This document shows, piece after piece, positions 1-6,289 of a stretch of DNA of 7,379 nucleotides (position 1 is its first letter; each line of letters opens with the position of its first letter). This DNA is from Mariniphaga sp. GTDB taxonomy: Bacteria; Bacteroidota; Bacteroidia; Bacteroidales; Prolixibacteraceae. A model generated the notes under the pieces. It saw only the letters and a program-made list of their open reading frames with translations, was not told where the DNA came from and did no database searches. A program made the position numbers and the translations under genes. The DNA is taken from contig JABMQB010000399.1 in assembly GCA_013203525.1 (NCBI GenBank), forward strand, positions 1 to 7,379, read 5' to 3'.

Positions 1-1
1 G

Positions 2-259
2 ACTTCAGGACTGGCTCCACTTACGACTAATGAAGCCGTGTTGATGATAAAAAACTTAAAATCGTACAAAATATTAAAAGGCTATCGTGGGCAACCGGGT
101 GTTGATATTAATAAGTTTGCCGAAATAATAGTGCGTCTTTCTACTCTTCTTCGTTATGCCACTGAAATAAAAGAAATGGATATAAATCCTTTACTAGGAA
201 TTGGAGAAAACATTCTGGCAGTTGATGCACGCATCAGGATTGAGAAAAAGAAGGACTGA
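2..259 (+). CDS. ADP-forming acyl/acetyl-CoA synthetase, C-terminal end (5' truncated by window)
   Basis: The reading frame is open from the left edge and encodes the last 85 residues of a larger protein, ending at TGA 257-259. The fragment matches the end of the ATP-grasp domain of ADP-forming acetate-CoA ligases: LKSYKILKGYRGQPGVD, then a helix (AEIIVRLSTLLRYATEIKE), then the hallmark EMDINPLL and AVDARIRI. In this family the enzyme converts an acyl-CoA, ADP and phosphate into the free acid, CoA and ATP, a substrate-level phosphorylation step in anaerobic fermentation. The acid-aspartate-asparagine-proline motif belongs to the nucleotide/metal site. Whether the full protein is the fused alpha-beta form or the separate beta subunit cannot be seen, nor can the acyl substrate. 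A GTG at position 38 could be mistaken for a start, but homology-like sequence continues upstream of it to the edge. The stop codon lies inside an 8-bp repeat run. Confidence 0.85.
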   Translation, partial: TSGLAPLTTNEAVLMIKNLKSYKILKGYRGQPGVDINKFAEIIVRLSTLLRYATEIKEMDINPLLGIGENILAVDARIRIEKKKD

Positions 260-302
260 ACTACTGAATTACTGAAGGATTGAAGGAATGAATGATTGAA
301 AA
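255..302 (+). repeat. Degenerate 8-bp tandem repeat, six units
   Basis: Six consecutive octamers fit A[C/T/A]TGAANN: actgaact, actgaatt, actgaagg, attgaagg, aatgaatg, attgaaaa. TGAA is invariant at positions 3-6. The run begins on the last codon of the acyl-CoA synthetase and ends six bases before the likely ATG of the methyltransferase. Because the period is 8 and each unit carries TGA, the run places stop codons in all three forward frames. Function is unknown; a related run is at 1090-1113 on the other strand. Confidence 0.7.
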
Positions 303-307
303 ACCAA

Positions 308-1057
308 ATGGGCGAAAAAGAACAAAACAGATTTTATACTTCTATTTCTGAAAATTATTCAGAGATTTTTCCATATAAACCAATGCAATTAAAGTTTGTA
401 AAAAGCGAAATTGGCGATTTGAAGTATTGTACAGTTTTAGATATTGGATGCGCCACAGGGGAACTTGCTTTTCAATTGGCAAATGAAGGAGCTGAAGTTA
501 TAGGAATTGATTTGAATGAAGATTTACTTTCTCAAGCAAAATTGAAAATCGATGGGAGTGATCTTATATTCCAAAAAGTGGATATGTTGGAATTAGAAAA
601 TGATTTTAAACCAAATCAATTTGATTCAGTTCTGTGTTTCGGAAATACTCTTGTTCATTTGCCTTCAGAATATTTAATTCGAAAAATGTTGGATGGAGTT
701 TTTTCAATTTTAAAAACAGGCGGTACATTTCTTTTACAGATACTGAATTATAATTACATTCTAGGTGAACAGGTTTCTGAGCTGCCAATTATTGAAACCG
801 GAAATATCAGATTTATTCGAAAATATTCCTTTGAAGATTTCCCGATGATTAGATTTAAAACTGATTTATTAATTAAAAAGTCAGATGAAATCATTTCAAA
901 CGAAACTATGCTTTTGGCATTAAAAAGTACTCAGCTAAAATCGTTATTGTTAGAATCCGGATTTTCAGATATTGAAATGTATTCAAATTTTAAAAAAGAA
1001 TCATTTGGAGGACAACATCTGCCTTTGGTTGTTTCTTGTACTAAAATCCGAAATTAA
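308..1057 (+). CDS. Class I SAM-dependent methyltransferase
   Basis: A 249-residue soluble protein with the Rossmann-like fold of class I methyltransferases. Motif I is VLDIGCATGEL at residues 43-53 (glycine-rich SAM loop). GIDLN at 66-70 supplies the acidic residue expected to bind the SAM ribose (D68). VDML at 91-94 is the motif around the adenine. FDSVLCFGNTLVHL at 105-118 and LKTGGTFLLQI at 135-145 are the later core strands. The N terminus (QNRFYTSISENYSEIFPY) resembles the cap helix of small-molecule methyltransferases of the Methyltransf_11/25 type. The substrate cannot be told. I chose ATG 308; the frame is also open to a TTG at 296, which would add four residues but lies in the octamer repeat. 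No clear ribosome binding site is visible. It follows the synthetase gene by 48 bases and converges with the PepSY gene, 55 bases away. A functional link with the synthetase is not evident. Confidence 0.85.
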   Translation: MGEKEQNRFYTSISENYSEIFPYKPMQLKFVKSEIGDLKYCTVLDIGCATGELAFQLANEGAEVIGIDLNEDLLSQAKLKIDGSDLIFQKVDMLELENDFKPNQFDSVLCFGNTLVHLPSEYLIRKMLDGVFSILKTGGTFLLQILNYNYILGEQVSELPIIETGNIRFIRKYSFEDFPMIRFKTDLLIKKSDEIISNETMLLALKSTQLKSLLLESGFSDIEMYSNFKKESFGGQHLPLVVSCTKIRN

Positions 1058-1071
1058 GTTAATAATGTTCA

Positions 1072-1094
1072 GAATTGTATATTTATACAAGTTC
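1072..1094. terminator. AT-rich hairpin between convergent genes (possible bidirectional terminator)
   Basis: A perfect 7-bp inverted repeat, TTGTATA at 1075-1081 and TATACAA at 1084-1090, can be extended by GAA (1072-1074) with TTC (1092-1094) if G1091 bulges. It lies in the short gap between the 3' ends of two convergent genes, where a shared terminator would be expected. The stem has almost no GC and no good T-run on the + side, so it would be weak. Confidence 0.3.
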
Positions 1095-1113
1095 AAAAAT
1101 TCATTCATTCAAT
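1090..1113 (-). repeat. Three-unit octamer repeat, same family as 255-302, opposite orientation
   Basis: Read on the minus strand from 1113 downward, the units are attgaatg, aatgaatt and tttgaact. They keep the 8-bp period and the TGAA core of the run at 255-302. The run starts on the last base of the TGA stop codon of the minus-strand PepSY gene, so in both places it sits at the 3' end of a gene. Confidence 0.5.
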
Positions 1114-2654
1114 CACTCTTTCCTTTTCTTCTTATATCCCAACCACCATATAAAAAAACCACTTATCAATACCAGTAAAATACAGATTCCGGCAAGTGGT
1201 ACATAAAGGATGTAAAATGAACCAATGAATTTTTCAAATATACGTCCGGTGTGAACCTCAAGTGCAAAATTCCATAATGACATTGGGGACTCCTTAATGA
1301 TTTCTTCAGGCATTTCAGGGAAAGATGCTCTATCGAATGGAGTCATGCTTAATACTCCCCGGTTAAAATCAAACCATACTTCCTCACCGCCGTTTTTCTC
1401 AATATAACCTGCAACCATTGTGTTTGAAATTGGCATTTCCATTCCTTCTGGTTTCTGATATGGTACTTTTGTGAAGTATTCATCAATGATTGCTTTTTCG
1501 AAATTCCAGATATACATCCCACTGAATGATCCGACTATATAATTTCCATTTGAATCTGTTTTAAGCACATTACATCCCATAACACTAACTGGGGGCTGAA
1601 CAGGAAAGGGCTGTAAAGTATTTAATAATGACTCATCAGAAAAATAGAAACCATCGGAAGTTGAGAAAATATATTTTTTTAAGTTTTCATTCCAATCAAC
1701 ACGGCGAAGTTTATCGTGCCATGGATTGGGTGTGTCGAGGTTTGTAAAGGGGATAATTCCAACCTGCTTATTGGCAATGGCTATCAGTAATGGTGGACGC
1801 AGGTGCATCCCCGAAAAAGTATTAATTACTAAAAACAATACAAATACATATCCTACTACGTTGTGCCATCTCAGGTTTTTCCGTTTGGTTGAAACAAGGG
1901 AAGCAACCAATTTTTCTTTTCTTTTTCTTCTTCTGATAATTTTAGGAAAGAAAAAATGAAGCAATCCAGTTACAGAAAGCAGGATCACAACAATCCCAAA
2001 AATATCAACAATTAATTTTCCGATTAAGCCAAATAACTTACCACTGTGAAGTTCCCAGAATGTATTAAAAAGCCCGGCTTTTCTTTGGTAATTAACGGGC
2101 TCCGGAAGTTGGATTTTTTGAAAGTTAAGCAGGTCGGTGCTTTTTAATAAATAGTGCCGTGTTAAAATTATTAGTGTATCATCTTTAATGGTAAGATCTG
2201 TTATCCGTTTATTTTTGACGGGAATCTCCAATTCAATCCACAAATTTTCAGAATTGCCTCTTTTGTATAATCCAAAATGAGTTCCGGCTACAATTGAAGT
2301 TTCCTGAAATTTGATCAAGGCGTTTATTTTACGATTATCAATACCGTTTGGGAATCCCTGATTAAAATCTATAAAAGTTTTATACTTATCATTTGTTTTC
2401 CAGATACCGATATTACCATACATTAAAGCAGAGTCTCCATTAATATTTAACGACCCTTTAATAGCTGCCTGGTTCCAGTTTGAGTATTCATAATTTGATG
2501 GTAATATTTTTCTGGAAACATCAATAGATGAAACAGTTCCACGATGGTTCATTATTATCCCTGATAAAGCAAAAAGAATAACAAAAGCCGAAATAATAAT
2601 TCCTGGCCATTTGTGAAATTTACGAAGCCTTTTAATCCATCTTGCTTTATTCAT
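1113..2654 (-). CDS. PepSY-associated TM helix protein, four-helix inner-membrane protein
   Basis: About 513 residues from ATG 2654-2652; a TTG just before it (2657) adds one residue at most. Numbering below counts from that TTG. Four hydrophobic helices are seen, near 19-37, 213-235, 266-285 and 481-507. Positive clusters (RWIKRLRK at 6-13, RRRKRKEK at 242-249, KKKRKE at the C terminus) put both ends and the 242-260 loop in the cytoplasm, leaving two large periplasmic domains, about 38-212 and 286-480. Histidines characteristic of PepSY_TM proteins lie near the membrane: HKWPG (H15), ELHSGK (H204), RWHN (H265), GMHL (H285) and EVHTGR (H469). In related proteins such histidines are thought to bind heme, and some members reduce iron-siderophores. 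The periplasmic parts contain short repeats such as ITDLTIKDDTLIILTRHYLL and YIFSTSDGFYFSD that look like beta-propeller blades; this is an impression, not a domain hit. It is divergent from a porin-like gene, suggesting shared envelope transport or metal-related work. Confidence 0.8.
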   Translation of the reverse strand: MNKARWIKRLRKFHKWPGIIISAFVILFALSGIIMNHRGTVSSIDVSRKILPSNYEYSNWNQAAIKGSLNINGDSALMYGNIGIWKTNDKYKTFIDFNQGFPNGIDNRKINALIKFQETSIVAGTHFGLYKRGNSENLWIELEIPVKNKRITDLTIKDDTLIILTRHYLLKSTDLLNFQKIQLPEPVNYQRKAGLFNTFWELHSGKLFGLIGKLIVDIFGIVVILLSVTGLLHFFFPKIIRRRKRKEKLVASLVSTKRKNLRWHNVVGYVFVLFLVINTFSGMHLRPPLLIAIANKQVGIIPFTNLDTPNPWHDKLRRVDWNENLKKYIFSTSDGFYFSDESLLNTLQPFPVQPPVSVMGCNVLKTDSNGNYIVGSFSGMYIWNFEKAIIDEYFTKVPYQKPEGMEMPISNTMVAGYIEKNGGEEVWFDFNRGVLSMTPFDRASFPEMPEEIIKESPMSLWNFALEVHTGRIFEKFIGSFYILYVPLAGICILLVLISGFFIWWLGYKKKRKE

Positions 2655-2731
2655 CAAATGAGTTTTAAAACTGAGTATTTTATTTATGGTGATTTGTTTA
2701 ATACAAAGGTCAGTAATTCCTGAAAGGATAA

Positions 2732-2747
2732 TGTAACCAATGTTACA
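2732..2747. promoter_or_regulatory. Candidate operator: TGTAAC-N4-GTTACA palindrome
   Basis: A perfect 6-bp dyad with a 4-base spacer (TGTAACCAATGTTACA) lies 78 bases upstream of the PepSY gene, in the divergent intergenic region. It abuts and overlaps by two bases the candidate minus-strand -7 box at 2746-2753 and would cover the expected transcription start. Its size and symmetry suit a dimeric helix-turn-helix regulator, for example of the CRP/FNR superfamily, but the regulator cannot be named from one site. Confidence 0.4.
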
Positions 2748-2753
2748 AAAATA
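2746..2753 (-). promoter_or_regulatory. Candidate -7 box for the PepSY gene
   Basis: On the minus strand this reads TATTTTTG, an exact fit to the Bacteroidota -7 consensus TANNTTTG. No TTG is found at the usual 17-23 base distance upstream, so the promoter is incomplete and could depend on an activator or be a chance match in AT-rich DNA. It implies a leader of roughly 85 bases. Confidence 0.3.
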
Positions 2754-2839
2754 TAAAAATGTAAATGTCCTTTTTACTGTAACTATTTATAATCAAAATA
2801 AATTAGCAATCTATGTTTTTCAGCAATTAAATTGGAATG

Positions 2840-2867
2840 TTGGATCATCACTATTGTGTTAATTTTG
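2840..2867 (+). promoter_or_regulatory. Candidate promoter of the porin-like gene
   Basis: TTG at 2840-2842 and TAATTTTG at 2860-2867, separated by 17 bases, fit the Bacteroidota housekeeping pattern TTG-N17-23-TANNTTTG. The start of transcription would fall near 2872, giving a leader of about 60 bases before ATG 2934. Because the boxes lie inside the upstream extension of the reading frame, they also argue for the downstream start codon. Confidence 0.45.
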
Positions 2868-2933
2868 TCATTCGAAGATAGCAACACTATAAAATTTCAT
2901 TTTAATCTAAATAACAACAATTCAATTAATGCT

Positions 2934-4166
2934 ATGAAAAAGATAGTTTCAATTTTATTCATTTTTATTTCTATTGCCGGATATTCACAGGGTTTTCTGA
3001 CTTCTAAAAATATTAAGGTTGATTTAAGCGGATTTGTTCGTAACGATTTTATCTTAGATTCACGAAAGAATGTTGATGCCTGTGACCATTTGTTGGAATT
3101 ATTTCCACAAAGACCTGTATATGACAGCAACCATGAGGACATTAATGCTCAACCCAGTGCACATCTCCTAAACATTTTTACCAGGTTTGGAACTCGTTTT
3201 TCAGGTCTTGAAATTGGTAAGGCTAAGGTAGGTGCATATGTTGAAGTTGATTTTACAGGAGGATCTGCAACAAATAGTTTACGTTTCAGGCATGCTTATA
3301 CTCAATTTACATGGGAAAAAACTAAAATTTTATTTGGGCGCACCTGGCATCCGACATTTATTGAGAAGGTATATCCTTCAACTTTAAATGAAAACACAGG
3401 TTTACCCTTTCAGGTTTTTAATAGAAGTCCACAAATCAGGTTAACTTATACACCTGGCGAAAATGTTGATTTCATTTTTGGGGCTGTATATCAATATAAG
3501 TATGCAAATCGTGGTCCCTCAGGCAAATCATATGAATATCAACGTAATGCTGTAATTCCAAATTTGCATGCACAATTACAGTATTATAACAATAATTGGG
3601 TTATGGGCGTGGCAGTTGATTGGAAAACAATACAACCACGAACTTCAACTACAGGGACTGATGGAACATTTGTTACCAATGAAAAACTTGGAACTTTTGC
3701 TGCTATTGGATATTTAAAATATTCGACCGATAAATTTCAGTTTAAGGCAAAATCCATGTACGGGCAAAATGTTTGTGAAAGTTTATTACCGAGTGGTTAT
3801 GCTGTTGAAAGTATTAATACTTCTACCGGAGCGGAAACTTATACTCCAATGAATCATATTTATAATTGGGTAAACTTTACTTATGGAGGAGCCTGGAAAG
3901 TTGGATTATTTGCTGGTCATTTAAAAAACTTAGGAACCTCAGATGCTCCAATTGGTCCATTTTATGGATTTGCCACTGATGTTGATATGATGTATAAAAT
4001 TTCACCTCAGCTAATTTATAACTATAAGAATTTTATGTTTGGCTGGGAAATGAGCCTTACAACTGCAGCTTATGGTGATATTGATTATTCAGATAAAGGA
4101 AAAATTATTAATGCTGAAAATGTAACAAATTTCAGGAATATGATTTCTGTTGCCTATAAATTCTAA
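2934..4166 (+). CDS. Secreted outer-membrane porin-like beta-barrel protein
   Basis: 410 residues from ATG 2934. The start is chosen because it opens a clean signal peptide: MKK, a hydrophobic core VSILFIFISIAG, then YSQ|G, with cleavage likely near residues 18-19. The frame extends 34 codons further upstream, but that part is not signal-like and holds the candidate promoter. The mature protein is rich in alternating aromatic/polar strands with Gly/Asn/Tyr turns (e.g. LSGFVRNDFILDSR at 31-44, FRFGTRFSGLEIG-like strands near 82-95, VGAYVEVDFTGG at 99-110, ILFGRTWHP at 132-140, FMFGWEMSL at 367-375) and ends in VAYKF, with the terminal Phe needed for outer-membrane barrel insertion. FVRNDFILDSR at the first strand recalls DcaP-type porins, so a trimeric DcaP-like or Porin_4-like channel is my best guess. 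No TonB box, plug or SusD partner is seen. It is divergent from the PepSY protein. The substrate is unknown. Confidence 0.75.
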   Translation: MKKIVSILFIFISIAGYSQGFLTSKNIKVDLSGFVRNDFILDSRKNVDACDHLLELFPQRPVYDSNHEDINAQPSAHLLNIFTRFGTRFSGLEIGKAKVGAYVEVDFTGGSATNSLRFRHAYTQFTWEKTKILFGRTWHPTFIEKVYPSTLNENTGLPFQVFNRSPQIRLTYTPGENVDFIFGAVYQYKYANRGPSGKSYEYQRNAVIPNLHAQLQYYNNNWVMGVAVDWKTIQPRTSTTGTDGTFVTNEKLGTFAAIGYLKYSTDKFQFKAKSMYGQNVCESLLPSGYAVESINTSTGAETYTPMNHIYNWVNFTYGGAWKVGLFAGHLKNLGTSDAPIGPFYGFATDVDMMYKISPQLIYNYKNFMFGWEMSLTTAAYGDIDYSDKGKIINAENVTNFRNMISVAYKF

Positions 4167-4200
4167 GAAATGCTTTAATTTTATACGATATTAGTTCATT

Positions 4201-4242
4201 AAAGCTGTCTGAAAATGTATTATTCATTTAGGCAGCTTTTTT
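4201..4242 (+). terminator. Rho-independent terminator after the porin-like gene
   Basis: AAAGCTG (4201-4207) pairs perfectly with CAGCTTT (4233-4239), and the stem continues with TCTGAA against TTTAGG through two G-U pairs. It is followed by six T (4237-4242). It lies 35 bases after the porin stop and only 18 bases before the ATG of the ACT-domain gene. Confidence 0.8.
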
Positions 4243-4260
4243 GTTTAAAATAATTGAATT

Positions 4261-4692
4261 ATGGCATACGAAGTATCAGTATTTCTGGAAAATAAAATAG
4301 GGCATTTTGAGGTAATAACAAGTATTCTAAGAGATGCTGAAATTAATATTCGTTCCTTAACTTTAAATAATATTTCTCATGGTTGGGGGGTATTAAATCT
4401 TTTAGTCGACCAACCTGAAAAGGCATATGGTTTGCTTACTGAAAAAGGTAATTCTGTTGCTTTACGAGAGGTTATTGCCCTTGAAATGAAAGATGAAACG
4501 GGAGGTCTCGATGAACTTCTCCTGAAACTTGCTAAAGCAGGAATCCATTTCGATAATGCATATACCCGTTTACTTTCAGAGAAAAAGATTGCTATTTTGA
4601 TTTTAGAAGTTGCAGATATCATTGAAGCTAAGGAAAGACTTCAAAAAAACAAAGTCAATATTCTTGAAGATTCAGTTTTATATGGAATTTAA
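4261..4692 (+). CDS. Tandem ACT-domain protein, putative amino-acid sensor
   Basis: A 143-residue cytoplasmic protein made of two ACT domains and nothing else. ACT1 spans about 2-67 (YEVSVFLENKIGHFEVITSIL, with the ligand-loop equivalent NKIGHF at 11-16, then INIRSLTLN and GWGVLNLLVD). ACT2 spans about 71-141 (VIALEMKDETGGLDELLLKL, AGIHFDNAYTRL, KIAILILEV). ACT domains bind small ligands, mostly amino acids, at dimer interfaces. Stand-alone tandem ACT proteins of this type are often found beside aryl-CoA ligase or 2-oxoacid oxidoreductase genes; here it precedes prephenate dehydratase by 135 bases, which fits sensing of an aromatic amino acid, though the ligand cannot be read from sequence. 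No clear promoter lies between the upstream terminator and its ATG, so it is transcribed either by read-through or from a start before 4201. No catalytic domain is present. Confidence 0.85.
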   Translation: MAYEVSVFLENKIGHFEVITSILRDAEINIRSLTLNNISHGWGVLNLLVDQPEKAYGLLTEKGNSVALREVIALEMKDETGGLDELLLKLAKAGIHFDNAYTRLLSEKKIAILILEVADIIEAKERLQKNKVNILEDSVLYGI

Positions 4693-4774
4693 TTTGACTT
4701 TTCCTTCTATTATATAATTGTTTTGTTTCGGGAATTTTAAAAGCCTTTTATAAGTCATTACAACGGTTATCGTA

Positions 4775-4808
4775 TTTTGCTGTGAAAGAGCGAATATTTG
4801 TATCTTTG
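4775..4808 (+). promoter_or_regulatory. Candidate promoter of prephenate dehydratase
   Basis: TTTTG at 4775-4779 and TATCTTTG at 4801-4808 (exact TANNTTTG), with 21 bases between the TTG and the -7 box, fit the Bacteroidota consensus well. Transcription would start near 4813-4815, downstream of the ATG at 4810. This rules that ATG out for this transcript and leaves ATG 4828 with a leader of only about 13-15 bases. Confidence 0.55.
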
Positions 4809-4827
4809 AATGCTTAAAAATTTTGAA

Positions 4828-5676
4828 ATGAAAAAAGTTGCAATCCAGGGAATAGCCGGATCTTTTCATGAAGATGCCGCCATGAGGTATTTCGATGAGG
4901 AAATTGAAATTGTTGAATGCAGGTCATTCAGAAAGGTTTGTGAATTAATTGATGCCGATAAAGTTGATATTTCGGTTATGGCAATAGAAAATTCGATAGC
5001 TGGTAGTTTGTTGAATAATTATGGTTTAATAAGGGATTTTCATCTAAGAATAATAGGTGAGATTTATATTCATATACAATTGAATTTAATGGCTTTGCCT
5101 GGAGTAGAAAAAAAGGATATTAAAGAAATTTATTCACATCCGGTTTCATTTCAACAGTGCAATGAGTTTCTCGAACACAATTTTCCAGACGTAAAAACCA
5201 AAGAATTGGGCGATAATGCCGGAGTAGCTAAATATATTTCCGAAGATAAAATCACATATGCCGGGGTTATCAGTAATAATCGTTCGGCTGAAATATATGG
5301 ATTAAATATTATGGAACCAGGAATTGAAACTAACAAAAAAAATTATACCCGGTTTTTGATTTTGGCAAAGCATGGCAATCCTTCGGAGGGGACTAATAAA
5401 GCATCTATATGTTTCGAGGTGGGGCATTATTATGGATCACTGTCAAGTGTACTAAACATATTTGCTGAGAATGAAATAAATATGGCAAAAATTCAATCAG
5501 TCCCAATTGTAGGAAAACCAAATGAATATACAATCCATGTAGATATAGAATGGAATTCGCTTGAAAATTACGAGCATGCAATTCACCAGGTTCTAAAGAA
5601 AGTATCCAGTCTTTCAATTTTAGGCGAATATACAAAGGGTGAAGTTGCCATTCAAAATCAGAATTCTGTTACTTAG
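4828..5676 (+). CDS. pheA: Prephenate dehydratase
   Basis: 282 residues, monofunctional, the usual length for a PDT domain plus a C-terminal ACT domain with no chorismate mutase part. It converts prephenate to phenylpyruvate, water and CO2 in phenylalanine synthesis. PDT landmarks: VAIQGIAGSFHEDAA at 4-18, AIENSIAGS at 52-60, SHP at 103-105, DNAGVAKYIS at 129-138 and the catalytic TRF at 174-176 (NYTRFLIL). The ACT domain covers about 191-268. The usual GAL and ESRP phenylalanine-binding motifs appear as GSL (203-205) and IQSVP (222-226), a variation I associate with Bacteroidota enzymes; feedback inhibition by Phe is therefore likely but not certain. ATG 4810 is in frame and would add six residues, but it overlaps the promoter and the protein family starts at MKKVAIQG. 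The gene lies between the tandem ACT gene and the flavodoxin gene, with the aminotransferase next downstream. Confidence 0.93.
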   Translation: MKKVAIQGIAGSFHEDAAMRYFDEEIEIVECRSFRKVCELIDADKVDISVMAIENSIAGSLLNNYGLIRDFHLRIIGEIYIHIQLNLMALPGVEKKDIKEIYSHPVSFQQCNEFLEHNFPDVKTKELGDNAGVAKYISEDKITYAGVISNNRSAEIYGLNIMEPGIETNKKNYTRFLILAKHGNPSEGTNKASICFEVGHYYGSLSSVLNIFAENEINMAKIQSVPIVGKPNEYTIHVDIEWNSLENYEHAIHQVLKKVSSLSILGEYTKGEVAIQNQNSVT

Positions 5677-5677
5677 A

Positions 5678-5703
5678 ATTAAATTATTTAATCAGGTTTT
5701 TTT
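5678..5703 (+). terminator. Weak AT hairpin with T-run after prephenate dehydratase
   Basis: ATTAAAT (5678-5684) and ATTTAAT (5686-5692) form an inverted repeat around one base, followed four bases later by seven T (5697-5703). The stem has no GC and the loop would have to open, so termination, if any, would be partial. The flavodoxin gene starts 65 bases further on and no consensus promoter was seen for it, so read-through is plausible. Confidence 0.25.
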
Positions 5704-5767
5704 GCAGAATCGATAAAAAATAGTAAATCGTACATTCCATTAAGTAAAAGGTGCAAATTGTGTAATT

Positions 5768-6289
5768 ATGAGCAAAATTGGAATATTTTTCGGACCCCTA
5801 AAAGGGTCAACCAACAAAGTAGCTGAAAAAGTAAAAACAGCATTAGGCGATGCAGCAGTTTTAGTACCGGTAAAAAATGCAACTGTTGCCGACCTGGAAA
5901 AATTTGATAAAATTATTTTCGGTATTTCAACCGTTGGAAAAGATACATGGGATTCAGAATTTTCTTCGAATGAATGGGCGAAATTCCTGCCGGAAATTAG
6001 TAAAGTAGATTATACCGGTAAAACTGTTGCTATTTTTGGATTGGGAGACCATATAACCTACACGCAAAATTTTGTCGATTTTATGGGTTCACTTGGAAAG
6101 GAATTAATTAATAACAATGCAAATGTAGTTGGGAAGGTTTCTACCGAAGGTTATGAATTTGATGCTTCAGAAGCTGTAATTGATGGACAGTTTATTGGTT
6201 TACCCCTTGATGAGGATTTTGAGCCCGAATTAACTGAAGAACGACTTAGCAGCTGGCTGCAAAAAATAAAACCGGAATTTGGTTTGTAG
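5768..6289 (+). CDS. Long-chain flavodoxin
   Basis: 173 residues, the length of long-chain flavodoxins, which carry low-potential electrons on bound FMN, often in place of ferredoxin. The N-terminal strand and phosphate loop are KIGIFFGPLKGSTNKVAEKV (3-22); the loop is GPLKGSTNK rather than the textbook T-x-T/S-G-x-T. The FMN ring contacts are seen in STVGKDTWDSEF (54-65, W61) and GLGDHITYTQNFVDFMG (91-107, Y98), which is the standard GxGD...Y...F signature. STEGYEFDASEAVIDGQFIGLPLDEDFEPELTEERLSSW (125-163) is the typical C-terminal half, with FIGLPLDED and a final helix. The protein is acidic and cytoplasmic. It sits between prephenate dehydratase (91 bases upstream) and an aminotransferase, in an otherwise aromatic amino-acid cluster, and is closed by a strong terminator directly at its stop codon. 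The electron partner is unknown. Confidence 0.93.
   Translation: MSKIGIFFGPLKGSTNKVAEKVKTALGDAAVLVPVKNATVADLEKFDKIIFGISTVGKDTWDSEFSSNEWAKFLPEISKVDYTGKTVAIFGLGDHITYTQNFVDFMGSLGKELINNNANVVGKVSTEGYEFDASEAVIDGQFIGLPLDEDFEPELTEERLSSWLQKIKPEFGL

Noticed and set aside
255..302. CRISPR-like or integron-like array
   Set aside because: The units are only 8 bp with no spacers, and no cas genes or integrase are present.
972..1178. 68-codon + strand frame
   Set aside because: It overlaps the methyltransferase 3' end and the antisense of the PepSY gene; the translation is low-complexity and has no recognisable motif.
1726..1959. 77-codon + strand frame
   Set aside because: It is antisense to the well-supported PepSY gene and encodes nothing recognisable.
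2693..2707. TTTGT-N5-ACAAA dyad in the PepSY leader
   Set aside because: Five AT-rich base pairs are expected by chance in DNA of this composition.
2832..2933. 34-codon N-terminal extension of the porin-like frame
   Set aside because: It starts at TTG, is not signal-like, contains the candidate promoter, and a clean signal peptide begins at ATG 2934.
4678..4869. 63-codon minus-strand frame across the ACT-pheA gap
   Set aside because: It overlaps both neighbours and the promoter of prephenate dehydratase, and lacks family features.
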